From NCBI GenBank assembly GCA_030674155.1, contig CM060325.1, forward strand, positions 24,635,320 to 24,699,319: DNA of 64,000 bases. The letters are read 5' to 3'. The stretch comes from Stramonita haemastoma (lineage: Eukaryota > Mollusca > Gastropoda > Neogastropoda > Muricidae). Made by a program: the position numbers and the translations under genes. Under the pieces are notes generated by a model. That model searched no databases. It was not told the DNA's origin and saw only the letters and a program-made list of their open reading frames with translations. Below are positions 42,639 to 57,485 of the stretch, piece by piece. How positions within the stretch are numbered: position 1 is the first letter of the stretch; each line of letters starts with the position of its first letter.

Positions 42639-44168
42639 CATTTCTGAATCAAGACTGTTAACTTGTTTAGGACTTTTCAAAATGACATAAAAGATTTGTC
42701 TTTGTCAATGGACACTACAGACGAGTGGTTAGGACTGTTCAACTTTAATTTCATAGGTCCATGAAGTTGTGGGTTTGAATGCCGGTGCAGTCTGGTGAAT
42801 GAAGGATGGGGATGTTTACCATCTCCCAGGTCAACTTCAAGTGCAGACCTTCCTGTGCCTTCATTCCCTTCCAAGTTCATGTATATATATATATACATGA
42901 GGTAAAAAAAAAAAAAAAGGTAAAGGTATTACCCATAACCTATGCAGTTGTTGGGGAGCCAGATGTCAGACACCTCTTTATATTCCCTCTTTTCTGTCCC
43001 TATATTTGTTTCTGCCTTGTTCCTTTTCTTCTTGTCACCTCCCTCTTGCCTATGTTTTGCCTTCTTGGTCCATTCTCCAGCCTTTTTTTCCAGAAGGACC
43101 AATAGAATAACACTTCTCTCCCATGCCAAAGTCGGGTGTACTGGGCCCGATATATCAGGCGCTTATAAGCAATGCAACACATTTTCGCTCATGTGACAGA
43201 CAATGGTGGTTGCTGTTTGAGCATTCAAAGAAAAAGAAGACACACACTAACCTGAGCCAGAAACCAGAGTGATGACAGAAAAGCAGTCTTTCTCCAGGTC
43301 ATGTGCAGTCTGGGCACCAGCAGAGGGAGTAAACACAGATACCACAAAAAGTACTGGAAAAACACACACACACACACACCAAGTGGTTAAAGACTGTTTG
43401 ACGTCCACGAAGTTCTGGGTTTGAATCTCAGCATTCAGTAGGTTACACAGCATTCGGTAGATTACGGAAACACAAACATACCCAGCTTATATCTACTAAG
43501 TTAGAATGTGACTACCTTCATGGTGGGCGAAAAACCGTTACATACACAAAATATCACCATTGGTGAACCTCAGAGCTCTCGCCAAGGAACAAAAAAAAAA
43601 ACAGAAAAAAACAACATAAGCCATGTTCACCATACTGCTTGAAAACCAGAGCCACTGTTTGACACTAAAGTCAGCATATTCTATTCTTAGGCTGTTCATC
43701 AGAGGTTACATGAACATAAAAACATTATGCATTGAAGCAAACATACAATCCTGGCAACATTACAGCTGCAAGAGAAAAGAAATTAAATTGTAAGCATAGG
43801 CATACTTTGTTTAAACTGTAATCTGTCAAACTGTTTTGAGATTCTTACCATAGTATAAAATTACAGCTTGATTGATGATTTATCATGAAGCAACTTAGAG
43901 GAAATACCAGTGTATTAAAACGTTCTAACAAAACCAAGCACTTGTAGATGAGATTCCCTATGCAATCATGAAAAGCATTCCTCCTCTTTTCTGTATCGTT
44001 GTTAAAAGGGAACAATCCTCCATTCTGAGGACAACACAGAATTGTATCCATAAAATTACTTCCCTTTGACCACTTCGTTTTATTCTATGGGCATTAAAGA
44101 TGCCCTGATATATCTTTTTTAATATCATGCAAATACTGCATGGGTCTAATAAACCAACAAGTTAAACA

Positions 44169-44202
<34 letters not shown>

Positions 44203-47200
44203 TCACACACACACACAGGAACTTAGATGTAAAAGCTAAAAATATAATGTAGTGTTTTGTTTTTTAATTTTCTTATCATAAAATGACTGAAAAAGAGTTC
44301 CAATATCTTTAACATATGCTAAGCACAAGCACAAGTACAAGGTTCTGTTAAAAAAAAAAAAATCACCTAATAACCACCAATCCTAAATTCAAAGCACTCA
44401 AGTTTTAATTCCTAGATTCAAACTTAAAGCACCCAAGTTTTAGAATAGGCTATTGTGTCCCGGTGGGAACAGATAACAAAATCAACAAAACCACATACAC
44501 ATGGGGACTGGATGTAAAAATGCACATGAGTGCTTATTCAATTACACTTTTTAAAAAAAATTTAATTTTAAAATTTAATAATGTTGTCAGAACAAAAAAA
44601 AAATAATAATAATGTTGTTTTGTTGTTTCAATAATGCTGATAACCTGTACACTAACCATACACATGGAACTTTTATTCAATCTTTATTCAGCAATTCTTT
44701 TCATTTGCTCTCTTCCTTGCTTAGTACACTCTGAACAGGCTGCTTTCTCTTACAGCGTTAAAACATTCTACTGCGTTTACCTGCGAGGTACAAACTTTGT
44801 TGAGCATAACAAAGGTGAAAGTGCACAGGAAACAGCTGAGCGGTAGGTCTCTATGGAAACGCAGCGCTATGGCAACCAGGAGCACTACTTGAGGGAAGAA
44901 GGTGAGGAACTTGACAAAGAAGGTGGTCTCGTCTCTGGCGGTCAGATATAGCATGTAGAAGTAGGGGGAGAAGTTGTGTCTGATGTCTTTCCGCACAACA
45001 TGATACAGGTAGGTCTCGTACAGGAAAACCCAGCCGTACCTGCAACAGACCCGCACACTTTCAGTATAAAAACAGATCACGATAAACTTGTTTCTGTTCT
45101 TTGTGTATAATCAGTCTACAGGAGCATCTAAATCTGCTACACTGCCTCATTATGGCTGTCTGTTGTAATGTTTGAAATAAATGAACAAATACCTATTTTA
45201 AATTTAAAAAAAAAAAGAAAACATTGCTTATAACAGTGCTATGTATACTAAAATAATACTTGTTTGAATCTCTGATCACCAGCAATGGTAAAAATTGTTG
45301 AAGACTCAGATTACAAGACTTGGAAAAAAAAAAAAAAATCACCGAAACACATCATTTTGAACACTGTATCTTCAAACCTTATTCTGGAGTTCCATCATTG
45401 ACAATATGAAGTGTGATTTATGTTGACACTGATTATTTAAACTATACAATTTTTATTAAAAAAAAATTTTTAAATGGATAAATGTACACACACCCATTCT
45501 TCTTACATTACCTACAAATCAGTCTACAAGTCTTATGTGTTCCCCTGAACTGATAATTTCACAATAAAATTTACTATTATTTTACATTGCTACAGACTTC
45601 ATACATGTGTATTCCCTGAAGTCAGAATGTGGCTACTTAAATGGTGTGTGTGAGTGAGGGGGGGGATGGTAAAAAAATCTCACCATTGGTGAACCTCCAA
45701 GCTCTAGCTGAGAACTGAGAAACAACAAAAAAAGAAGATTCAGGGGTGAACTGCGCTCAAGGATTGTGCAGGTAGCTGCTTCTTCAGTCTCTTCATTTTT
45801 TGAAGAGTTTCAGGAGACCTGCAGCTTGGTGCCAGACAATTCCGGGTTCTCTGTATTTGTCTTGATGTGACAATTGTAAAGGTATAATTTTTTTGTTGCA
45901 AATTCGAAAAACAAAGGAAGGAGTTACAAAAAAAGAAATACGTATGCTTGTGTATGTATATATATTTATATGTATACGTATACATCGTACCCCACGATCG
46001 ACGTCACCTTCCGAGAACCGGTTTTATGCACGTGAAATGGCAATGCAGTGAACTGTGATGCGCATTACCTGTATGCGAACAGGCCAGGTGAGATGTGGCA
46101 GTGATTTCAAAACAACATTTCACCACTGACCGCTGCCGCAACGTATCATCGCTCCTGTTTGGTGCGCAATGTAATGACTGTGCGGCGATACTTCTGGTAG
46201 TGTGTGACTTGTTCCTGCCAAGATGAGAAAGGTATAAATATGCAAAGAGCAAGCAACGGAGTGCCAGCCAAACTGTAAGTACAGATATGACTAGCACCAT
46301 TTCAAGTTTTTTTTCAAGCAAAACGGCGAGCAAGGTAAAGAGAAAGCTGGAATCAACATCATCTAATAGCGACACCTGTACCAGCCCAGAACCTGTTTCA
46401 AAGTCAGAATACAAAAAGTCAAGACATACTAGTGACACGGATAAGGAGGAGGACAATATGGCCTTTTGTGATGTCTTAGAAGAAATCAATACAAAACTGA
46501 CAAACATGGCTACAGAAGACAGTGTAAATAAAATGAAAGAAGAAATTGAAAGAGCACTGACAAAGATAAACAATAGAATGGACAAAATAGAATGTACCTT
46601 ATTTGACTTGTCTAAAGAAAACGACAGTCTGAAAGAAAAAACGACACAGCTTTGCACAGACAATAAAGAATTGCAAAAAAAGATAGAGGCACAAGAAAAA
46701 GAAAATAGTCAACTGAGACTGGCCCTGAACGAGCAGGAACAGCACGGCAGAGCATGGAATGTGAGAGTGTATGGGGTCAAAGAGGGGCAGGGAGGAAAGG
46801 GACAGGAGGGACAGGAGTCAGTGGAGGATTGTGTGAAGAAGTGCCGGGACATTTTTGCTAACAAAATAGGAGTACAGGTCTCCGAGAAGGAAATCGAAAT
46901 CGCCCACCGCACGGGCAAACGGAACAGTGACAGACCCCGCCCGATTATCGTGCGTTTTTTCTCCAGGCAAGTCAGGGCAGCGGTGCTGGCATCCCGAAGA
47001 AAACTTAAACAGTCTGGCATCTCGGTGGGGGAAGACCTGACCCAGGCCAATTATAAACTTCTTAACAGGGCCAAACAACATTCGGCGGTTCTGTCCACGT
47101 GGTCTTCCAACGGTAAGATCTTAGCAAAACTGAAGACTGGTGAAATTATGAAGATGGACCTGTCCACAAATATAGAGGAGGTCTTCAGAAAGGCCATGGC

Positions 47201-47763
47201 GGGAGGAAGGACGCAGAGACGCTAGACCGACAAGGCAGACCCAAGGAGACTGGTGATGCAGCGACTACGTACAGAGGGAGAGAGGGAGGGGGAGGGAGCA
47301 AGGACCAGACAGAAAGCAGGGACCCCTGAGAAAGGAGAAGGGAGTGGGGGTGGGGAGGCAAGAAAGACAGAGATAATGGGGAAGGAAAGAAAATACAACA
47401 GAGAAGAGAGAGGGAGAGGAAGAAAGAAAACCCAAACCAACCAAACCAGCTGAAGCGACGGAAAAAACTGAAAATGTAAACATAGAGTTATTTTTGTACA
47501 CATCAGCATTCAGATAACATACATGCGCGCGACGATGGAGGAGGGGGGGGGGGGGGAACACATCTGTCAACATTAAGTTGTATAATGGTTCATAGATACG
47601 GGGGTGGGGTGTGGGGTGGGGGGGTGGGGTGGAGGGTCTTATTTACGTGCAACTAAACATAAAAATGGAAGTGTAATCTTTAACAGTTAAGGTGTTTTTT
47701 GTTGTTGTTGTTGTTGTTTCTTTGTTTCCCCAGTTTAGCTTTCATCGGGGGAAGGCCCATTGC

Positions 47764-47845
<82 letters not shown>

Positions 47846-47848
47846 GTG

Positions 47849-47880
<32 letters not shown>

Positions 47881-47917
47881 TACGAGTATGTCTGCGCGTG
47901 GGTGTGTGTGTGTGTGT

Positions 47918-47949
<32 letters not shown>

Positions 47950-48149
47950 GTATGGGTAGATGAGTGTAGATACAGGGGGGGGGGGGGGGGAGGCATATTT
48001 GCATGTAATTAAACATGAAAAGGGAAGTGTAATCTTTATCAGTTAACTTTTTTTTTTTTTTTTTTTTTGGTTTGTTTTTTGTTATTTTTATTTCGGAGGA
48101 AGGCCCATCGCGTGTGTGCGAGTAGGTGTGTGTGTGTGTGTGTGAGAGA

Positions 48150-48188
<39 letters not shown>

Positions 48189-48199
48189 GTCGTGAGTGT

Positions 48200-48242
<43 letters not shown>

Positions 48243-51200
48243 TGTGTTGGGTGTGTATGTGTGTGGGTAGACGAGTTTGAGGGTTTTTTTTTGTTTGTTT
48301 TTTTTGTTTTTTTCCCCAGACATTTGTCAATGGGATTTGGCTTTACTAATAGCCACAAATGCTGCGTTGTGCATCATCTTTCTGGAGGATCGCTTCTGTG
48401 TTGGCTTTACATTTTGAATAATGTTTTGGACTGTTCAAAAGAATTTGAATGCTGGCATTGTTTGCGTTGAAATAGGAAAGGGTGGAGGTCTACAGAGACC
48501 TCTTATACTTTGATGGCAATACTGTTTATACTGTTCAAACAGCTGGTCTTTCCTTCCATGGATTTTTTTTTTTTTTTTCCACTGGGGCTCAGAGGTTCGG
48601 TGGGGGGGAGGGGGGGTATGGTTGTGGGTAAGGACGTTTTTTCACCTTCCTGGGTGTGTTTGCAATCCGATTCCAGAGCGGTATCTGGACATGACACCAC
48701 CGCGCTCACATACCATTTTTTATAGTTCGCGATAGTGGACTGAGAGTCCGGCGCTTTTTTGACGTGTTTTGGGGTGTTGTGTGAGAGCGTAGGATCGCGG
48801 TGGGTTGTGGCAACCGGAGGACTTTCCGGGGTTTGGAGTCGGTGTTGATGTGAGACAGGGGTTGGGTGTGTGTGTTGGTGCAGGGGGAGGCGGACTCCCA
48901 TTTGGGGGGGGGTGGGGGTAGGAGGTGGCGGGGACCGGGCTCAATGCCCGGTCGTCAATCCGTGAGCTGCCGGGAAAGCCCGTCTTCTTGTTCAATGTCC
49001 AAAAAGTGTGATATTGTATTGGATGTTTGGTACATGTACTGCAGGCTGTTCCTGATCTCTTGGGCTATTTGTGTGTGTTTCGTTATTGCACCCCCCCCCC
49101 GTGGGGATGCCGGGGGTTCTTTCAGTATAAATAGCATCCCCACCTTCTGGAAATTCTGTGCTAGACATTTCCACTTTTCTATCATTCTCATTGTTTTCTG
49201 TCTTCCTCCTTATCTTCCTGCAATTTCTCGTGCTTATTTTCTGCCTTCCCAGTGCTCTCTCCTGCCTTTTTTCAAGCAACTCTTACAATTTTCTGCCATC
49301 ACGATATGACACGCTGCCTTTTTTGTCTGTTTGCTTGATTGTTTGATTTTTGTATTGCTGTTGTCATGGCGACCAGGTAGTAAGTTTAGAAACTGGGATG
49401 GGTATAGGATGTCCATTCTGCAGTAATATTTGCCAATGTGTCAGTCATTATGTATATTTTTTGTACTTTAACATGTTTATCCTCGCTTCTTTGTAACCAG
49501 GGGAAGATGGGCTGGGCGGAGTGGCTGGCGACCTGGGAACAGCCTGGCTTGTTTGCCGTGGGGAATGGAGTAGTGTGGGTATTGTGTCATTTGGTATTTT
49601 GGTTTCTTCAGAGGGATGGTGTTGGATGGTTGAAAGTGTTGGGAAGCGTTGGTTTGAACCTGGGGCTTAAGTTGCTGTTGAGGCGTAATTGCGGTGTCAG
49701 CCCTGGTGTGGCTTTTGTGGTGGGTAGGGAGATAAGCTATGTTATGATTATGATTGTTATTGCAGCGATAACCAAATAGCTAAATGGACAGTCATGTGAG
49801 TAGAGTTGGAAAATGTGAAGGCCCTTTGTTACTCCTTTATTCATTTCATTTCATTTTATTTTATTTATTCGTAGTATTTCTGGGGGGAGGAGGGGGGTCT
49901 ATAAGAAAGAATGTGAGAGCGTGTCGATGAATTGAGCTGTTTATTCTTTCTGAATGTATAAGCAGGTACCTGTTTGAATGGAGTGGCACATAACGATCCT
50001 GCCAGTTTTGACACAGGGATCTGTTTCATGCACTGACAGTGTGGTCGGGAGGTATGGGGGCTTAGGCTCTTTCACCGAAGTGACAATCCGCTCAAAACTC
50101 AGGGACAGGTGACGGGGAGCGGAACGGCCTTTACGTGTGGTGGGATTCAAACCCAAAGGTTTGTGTGTATGTGTGTGTGTGAGTGTATGTGTGTGCGCGC
50201 GCGTGCGTGCGTGCGTTGGCGAGTGTGCGCGTGTGCCTGTGTGTGTGTAGGGGGGGGGGGGGGGTGCCTGTTTCTCCTTGCTCCTTGGATAATGTGCTTT
50301 GCCTGTATGATATGGACTAGCTGGACTGAGGGAGACTGACAGTGGGGTTGCTGTGTTCCTTTTTGTATAACGAGAAGGCGAAAAAGAACCAAAGACATCC
50401 GTTGCTGCTTGGGCCTCGCGGCCTGTTCGCTTGCAATGTTCACCAACGGAAAAAAATCTTTTTCTGTATATTGTTTGGATTTATTAGCTTTTTTATACTT
50501 TTTGATTGTTTTCTCTTTTGATATTTGATTCTTGTTTGTATTTTCTTGTGTTTTTTTGGTCTTTTTTAATAACTTGCACAACATATGTTGAATTGCAGTA
50601 TGTCATGCTATGTTTTAACTTCAAAAGGTGTACCTTCTATTTTACAAGGTACCTTGTTTCACTATTTCTTGCGCCTTTGGGGATATATTTTGGTAGCACT
50701 ATTACAGGTGGCATGGCCGGTCATGTTACTTGTCAGGATTTACACTAACTCTGCAAAATTATGGATAAAATTACAATTGCTTCATTAAACTGTCAAGGTT
50801 TGGGGGATATGCATAAAAGAAGAGATGTGTTTCATTATCTTAAACAGAAAAAATATTCAATATATTGTCTTCAAGATACTCATTTTGACCAAAAGCTAGA
50901 AAGATATGTGACCTCAGAATGGGGGTATAAATGCATTTTCTCATCGTATAAGACAAATTCAAGAGGGGTAGCCATTCTCTTTGCAAATAATTTTGAGTTT
51001 AAAATACACAGCAGTACTAAAGATCAAAACGGTAACTATATAATCTTGCATTTTTCATCAATGGAAAGAGACATGCTCCTTGTCAATGTGTATGGACCAA
51101 ACAAAGACGATCCTGATTTTTTTCTATTCACTAAAAGATACAATCCAGAAATACAAAATAAATAACATTATTGCTGTAGGGGACTGGAATATTGCATTTG

Positions 51201-54200
51201 GGTCCTAACCTAGATTGTCATCACTACACACACATCAATAATCCCAGAGCTAGAGAGGCTTTAGAAAGAGTAACTGAAGAGCTTGGTTTTAGCAGACATT
51301 TGGAGAGAAAATAATCCAGAGAGAAGACAGTATACATGGCGAAAACCAACACCACTTAAACAGAGTAGATTAGATTTCTTTTTGCTATCGGACTCTTTGT
51401 ACTGGTATTACGACAATGCGGATATCTTGCCTGGATATCGTTCTGACCACTCGATGGTAACATTAACCTTAAAATTTGGCAAAAATAAAAAGGGTAAGAA
51501 TTTTTGGAAATTTAACTCTTCCTTGCTGAGAGATAATAACTTTGTAGAAGAAATTCATTCAGAAATTTCAGATGTAATTAAGGAATATGCACATGATAAA
51601 TATAATGGAAGTAACATGGAAGATATACCAAAAACAGATATAGACTTCAAAATTTCAGATAAGCTCTTTCTAGACGTCTTATTGATGAAAATAAGAACCA
51701 AAACTATAAGTTATGCAACTATGAAAAAAAGAAAGATGCAGGAAAAGGAAAAGGCACTTGAAAAAGATATATGTACTCTTGAAAAATACAGAAATAAAAC
51801 TGAAAACATAGTTCTACAAATAAAGGAGAAAAATAAAGAACTGGAGACAATACGTTATAAAAGAATGGAAAGGAGTATTGCTAAGATCTAAAGCACGATG
51901 GATAGCAGATGGAGAAAAGATTTCAAAGTACTTCTGTAACTTAGAGAAAAGAAATTTTGTAAGTAAACAAATGACAAAACTAGTCACCAAAGAAGGCACT
52001 ACTGTTGAAAATCAGACAGATATTGAAAAAGAAGTAAGTGTGTTTTATGAAAACTTATATAAGAAAAGAAATAGGGAAGAATGTGAAATTGAAAACTTAG
52101 TAAAAACAATGCCCAAACTATCAAAGGAGGAAAGTGAGTCATTAAACGGGAAAATTACATTAGAGGAAGCAGGTCTAGCTTTGAAAAACATGAAAAACGG
52201 GAAAAGTCCTGGCACAGATGGATTCACAGTCGACTTCTTTAAATTCTTCTGGAAGCAAATTGGACCTTTTATAGTGAGATCATTAAATGAGAGCTACAAA
52301 TGTGGTGAACTGTCAACCACGCAAAAAGAGGGACTGATTACTTGTCTCCCTAAAGGTGACAAACCTAAAGAATATAAAAAATTGGCGTCCATTACCCTGC
52401 TAAATGTAGTCTATAAGATAGGATCCTCCTGTATAGCCAATAGAATCAAGGGCGTGCTTCCAAAATTAATCAGTGAGGACCAAACGGGATTTATGACAAA
52501 TAGGTACATTGGTGACAATGTCAGGTTGATTTATGATTTGATCAATTATTTGAATATAAAAAATCAACCAGGGCTACTCATTAGTATCGACTTTGAAAAA
52601 GCTTTTGACTCTCTTAATTGGAATTTTATGTTTAAAGTGTTAAAGGCATTTGGGTTTGGAAATAGTTTAACGCACTGGATTAAAACTTTCTATAACAATA
52701 TCAAATCGACTGTTCTTGTTAATGGTAATACTAACCGATGGTTTAGCATTGAAAGGGGATGCAGGCAGGGTGATCCAATTTCACCCTATTTGTTTATTCT
52801 CTGTGCAGAGATTTTGGCCTTAATGATAAAAGAAGATAAAGTGATAAAAGGAATCAAGATTGGAAACAAAGAACACAAAATTTCTCAGTATGCTGATGAC
52901 ACCCAGCTCTTAAACGCTGGAGATGGGACCTCGTTTGAACAGTCCATACACATTATTGAACAATTTGGTAGAGTTTCAGGACTACTCATGAATGAAGATA
53001 AAACTCAGGTCATATGGCTAGGAAGTAAGAAAAATTCAGGCAAAATATTTTGCCCTAATTTGAAAATGATTTGGAACCCCTCCAGATTTAAAATATTGGG
53101 TGTTTGGTTTACCCAGACACTGACAGATTGTGAAATGATAAATTATAATGATAAATTTTCAGAGGTTAAATTGCTTTTTAAAATATGGTCACAGAGATCT
53201 ATTACCCCACTAGGTAGAGTAGCAATACTAAAGTCACTTATTCTTTCAAAACTTATACATTTATGGATATTACTACCAGACCCACCAGACCAGTTTTTGA
53301 AACAGTTACAGAAACTATGTTTTCGATTTGTCTGGAATGATAGGCAAGACAAGATAAGTAGACAGACAGCGGTTAAAACTATCAAACAAGGTGGACTAAA
53401 TATACCAGATATAAGAAATTATATATATGCTTTGAAGCTTTCATGGTACGAAAACTTAGAAAAACTAATCACAAATGGGTCAGTATTGCGGAAATGCTAT
53501 ACCCATTTCTTAAGAATCTAGAATGTTATGGACCATCAGTAGCACGCAAACACCTGAGGGTTAATCATTTTTGGACGAATGTTTTTTAAGGCTTATGAAA
53601 CTTTCTGTGCTTGCATCACTCCACAAAATGAAAATGAATTTCTAACAGAACCTGTCTTGTATAATGATAACATTACCATAGGAAATAGAGTCATTGATAA
53701 AAACATTTTAGCAGAAAAGGGGATATATCTAATAAAACATCTTGTAAAAAAAAATGGTGAGTTTTTGAACTATGGAGATTTTTCTAAAACAAATGGTAAC
53801 TGTATCGACTTTGTAACTTTTAATGGACTAATTTCATCAATCAAACATTTTGCAAATAAAGCAGGAATCAGGATAGATAACAATGTGAATTGTCGTACAG
53901 ATATACCCCAAACAATACAAATAATTGATAGTGTGCACAGGGGTTCAAAAAGGTATTATGAGTGTTTGATGTCAAATAACATGGAACCGAAATGTTGTAA
54001 AAAATGGACACATAAATTTAATGAAGAAATCAACTGGAGAAGGGTATTTGGAAAATTGCACAAGATTAAAGATATTAGACTACAATGGTTACAGATAAAA
54101 ATCCTCCATAGAATTGTTGCTACTAATGTTGTTCTGTGTGCAATGGGTGTAACAAACACAACAAATTGTTCCCTGTGCAGTAATGCAAAAGACTCAATCG

Positions 54201-55011
54201 AACATTTCTTTTGGGATTGTAACCACGCAAGAGCTATTTGGACAAAATTAGAAAAATATATTAATGGACAATTGCGAACATGCATCGAATGTGAAATTTT
54301 CACGTCAGATTGTTCTTTTTGGAGTAGATAACTGCATGAAAACAGATGCTGTTTTTAGATTTCATCATTCTACAAGCCAAATGGTATATTTACAGATGTA
54401 GAATTGAAAACCATTCGCCGGTAATAAAAGTTTTTTTTAAAACAGTTGAAATACAGGTTTCAAATTGAACAATACAACGCGACAATTGCAAACAATTTGA
54501 GTAGATTCACCTTTGAATGGAATCATTATAAACCATTGTTTGATTGTACAGACTAGATATATATATGTATGTATATGAGTGTGTGTATGTATGTGTGGGT
54601 GTATATATATGTGTGTGTATGTGTATGTATGTATATGTATGTATATATGTGTATATATGTATGTATATATATATGTGTATGTATGTATATGTATATGTAT
54701 ATATATGTATATGTGTGTGGGTATGTATGTATATATATCTCGGTATATATGTTTGGGTGTAGATGTGTGTGTATGTGTATGTATGTGTGAACATATGTGC
54801 ACAGACATACAGGTGAAACGAGTCTGGCCATGTTTTTTGCTGAATAGCAAACAGGTGATACTGGAAAAGGACTTGTATGTGTAATAGGCATTTGAGCTGA
54901 CACTGACTCAGCGTGCTTTTTCTTATGGATAAAACATGTAAAATGGCGTAGGTAGACAGAATTGAGTTTGTGTGTGTGTGTGTGTGAGTGTGAGTGTGTG
55001 TGTGGTTCTTG

Positions 55012-55073
<62 letters not shown>

Positions 55074-55353
55074 TGTGATTATTGTTTGTATGTGTGACAG
55101 GATACATTGAATTTAATGCGTGTGTGCAAGCATGCGTGTGTGTAAGTATGTGTGTTTTATGAATGGGTGCAAGCGTGCAGACATGCATATTGATAGGGAT
55201 ATGAACGTGTGTATGTGCCTTTTGGTTAATCATTTGAAAAACAATTAATGTAACTTGTTTGTGAAACAAAATTGCATTCTTACTTTTTGTTAATTTTGTT
55301 TGATTAGAAACGTTTGCCTCTGTTGTTTGCATTTGAAAAATGAACATTAAAAA

Positions 55354-55387
<34 letters not shown>

Positions 55388-56895
55388 AAGATTATAGCAT
55401 AATACTTCATGAGACAGGCATAATCATGACAAAGGCGAACGCTAGAATCGCACGAGGATGCAGAGTCTAAACAAACAGAAAGTTCTAACTTACTTGACAT
55501 AGAACACGGCGGTGAGAAGCGCAACAGTGCTGCCAGCAATCAGTCCGAACTTGACCCGGGTCCAGGTCGGTCTCAAAGACCAGAGGAACTTCTTCACCAC
55601 ACCCGAGGGCTTCCTCTCCCCGACCGTTTCTTTCGATGTCAACGCCCCTCCTTCTTCCCTGCCCAGGTACAGGTACACAGCCAGGGCATACGTCACCGGG
55701 TAAATCTTGACGTGCACGGCAAAGGCATACATCAAAGCCGCCAGCACAGTCCGCCTGTGTTGCAGGAGGCTGATAGTCTGCAGCACCAAATAAGCCATGA
55801 CCGACTCCGCATTCCCACGACTGGAAACGACCATAGGGAGCGGGTTCAACAGCCACAGCAAGGCAGAGATCTTGGCGGTGTGTTCTGAGCATCCGCTGCT
55901 GGTGAGGATGGTGAAGATGAGATGGCCTGACAAAATGTCGAAGATGACGAAGAGCAGTTTGCCGAAGAACTGGTGAAGGAAGATGTTGGGCGTCAAAGCC
56001 CAGGCAAGGAGAGGGGTGTAGCGGAATGTGGCTCGGTTGTAAGGGGACTGTCCCTGAAAAAACACGAGAAAAGTGAACTAAAGACGCAATGCAGGCGAAC
56101 AGTTCCTGAAACATGAGAAAAGGAAAATAAAGACACAATGCAGGTGAACAGTCCCTGAAACATGAGAAAAGGGAAATAAAGACACATTGCAGGTGAACAG
56201 TCCCTGAGACATGAGAAAAGGGAAATAAAGACACATTGCAGGTGAACAGTCCCTGAGACATGAGAAAAGGGAAATAAAGACACATTGCAGGTGAACAGTT
56301 CCTGAAACATGAGAAAAGGGAAATAAAGACACATTGCAGGTGAACAGTTCCTGAAACATGAGAAAAGGGAAATAAAGACACATTGCAGGTGAACAGTTCC
56401 TGAAACACGAGAAAACAGAAATAAAAAATACATCCCCCAAGTCAAATTCCGGCTACCTTCAAGGTGGGTAAAACCGGTTGCATTAGCAAAATCTCACCAT
56501 CGGTGAACCTCTGAGATCTAGCTGTGGAACAAAAAAAAAAAGAAAAAAAGAGACAAAATCATTTCAGCAGGTGTGTGAAAAGGGTCTGATGACTCACTGT
56601 TGAGGACACTCCCTCAATTGGCTCAAAACTCCATGCAGCACAACAGATGCTGTTGGACCCATTTTTTATTCATTCATCTCTTCTGTCACAATGGCAACTG
56701 GAGTCTTTACTCAGCAGTGTATGTCCACAACAAATATATAACAATAATGATATAGGGAATTTTTTTAGCACTGAACCTTGTAAAGTAAACAAAACAACAC
56801 GTTTGCTTTCAAATCATTCACGCGCATGCAACTGTTCAAAATTCAGATTTAACAGATTTTAATTTTACACACACATGCACACAACACACACACAT

Positions 56896-56949
<54 letters not shown>

Positions 56950-57393
56950 CAATATAAGTCTGCCAGTTACTAGACCATTAGCAGTAACTTGAAATGTGTG
57001 TGTGTGTGTGTGTTTGTGCATGTGTGCGCACGTGTGTGTGCATGTGTGTGCATGCGTGTGTGTGTGTGTGTGTGTGTGCATGCATGCGTGCGTGCGTGTG
57101 TGTGTGTGCCTGTGCGTGCATATGTGCGTGTGTGTGTGTGCTTTCTCATCAAAAACTGATGTGAATGTTCTTTAAAAAAAATATCAATGTTTGAAAGCCA
57201 CTCTACCATTCTTGTGCACAGTCGGTTACAAGTACAAGAAGCCTCCCAGAATCCTGACTGGTCTGAGACCACGCAAGCTGCTGCTATTCAAGCAATGCTA
57301 AAAGGACACATACACAAGGTTAGGAAACTTGTTCCCTCAATTTTCCTAAACTTACAATCACATTTTCTAACTTTTCTGTCTCTGTGAGGCCTG

Positions 57394-57428
<35 letters not shown>

Positions 57429-57433
57429 CACAC

Positions 57434-57485
<52 letters not shown>

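Larger units (their letters stand above)
47226..50760 (+). other. Long inter-ORF region of the LINE
   Basis: 3.5 kb between ORF1 and ORF2, GA-rich first, then very long (TG)n tracts (47765-47960, 48127-48275), T-runs and a hairpin-repeat copy at 49100. A GGGGGAAGGCCCAT / GGAGGAAGGCCCAT segment precedes each of the two TG tracts (47746 and 48096), indicating an internal duplication of about 350 bp. No coding capacity recognised. Confidence 0.7.
45741..55380 (+). mobile_element. L1/Tx1-type LINE, near full length, in PIGM intron 2
   Basis: Flanked by a 13-14 bp target-site duplication (A-run plus GAAGATT) at 45727-45740 and 55381-55393; ends in a poly-A tail of about 30 bases. Order: 5' UTR ~540 bp, ORF1 46287-47225, a 3.5 kb spacer with long (TG)n tracts and a hairpin-repeat copy, ORF2 50761-54331, then a 1 kb 3' UTR rich in (TATG)n and (TG)n. 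Orientation is opposite to PIGM. ORF1 is intact, ORF2 is frame-broken. Confidence 0.88.

Noticed and set aside
46004..46663. 219-codon minus-strand frame
   Set aside because: Antisense shadow of the LINE ORF1 coiled-coil region and 5' UTR.
48503..49416. Proline-rich and basic frames in the LINE spacer
   Set aside because: Low-complexity translations of G/C-rich and T-rich sequence with no matching codon pattern or family.
55485..56408. 307-codon minus-strand frame with repeated [14 protein letters not shown]
   Set aside because: Its first half is the 49-bp minisatellite and its second half is PIGM exon 2 in the wrong frame.
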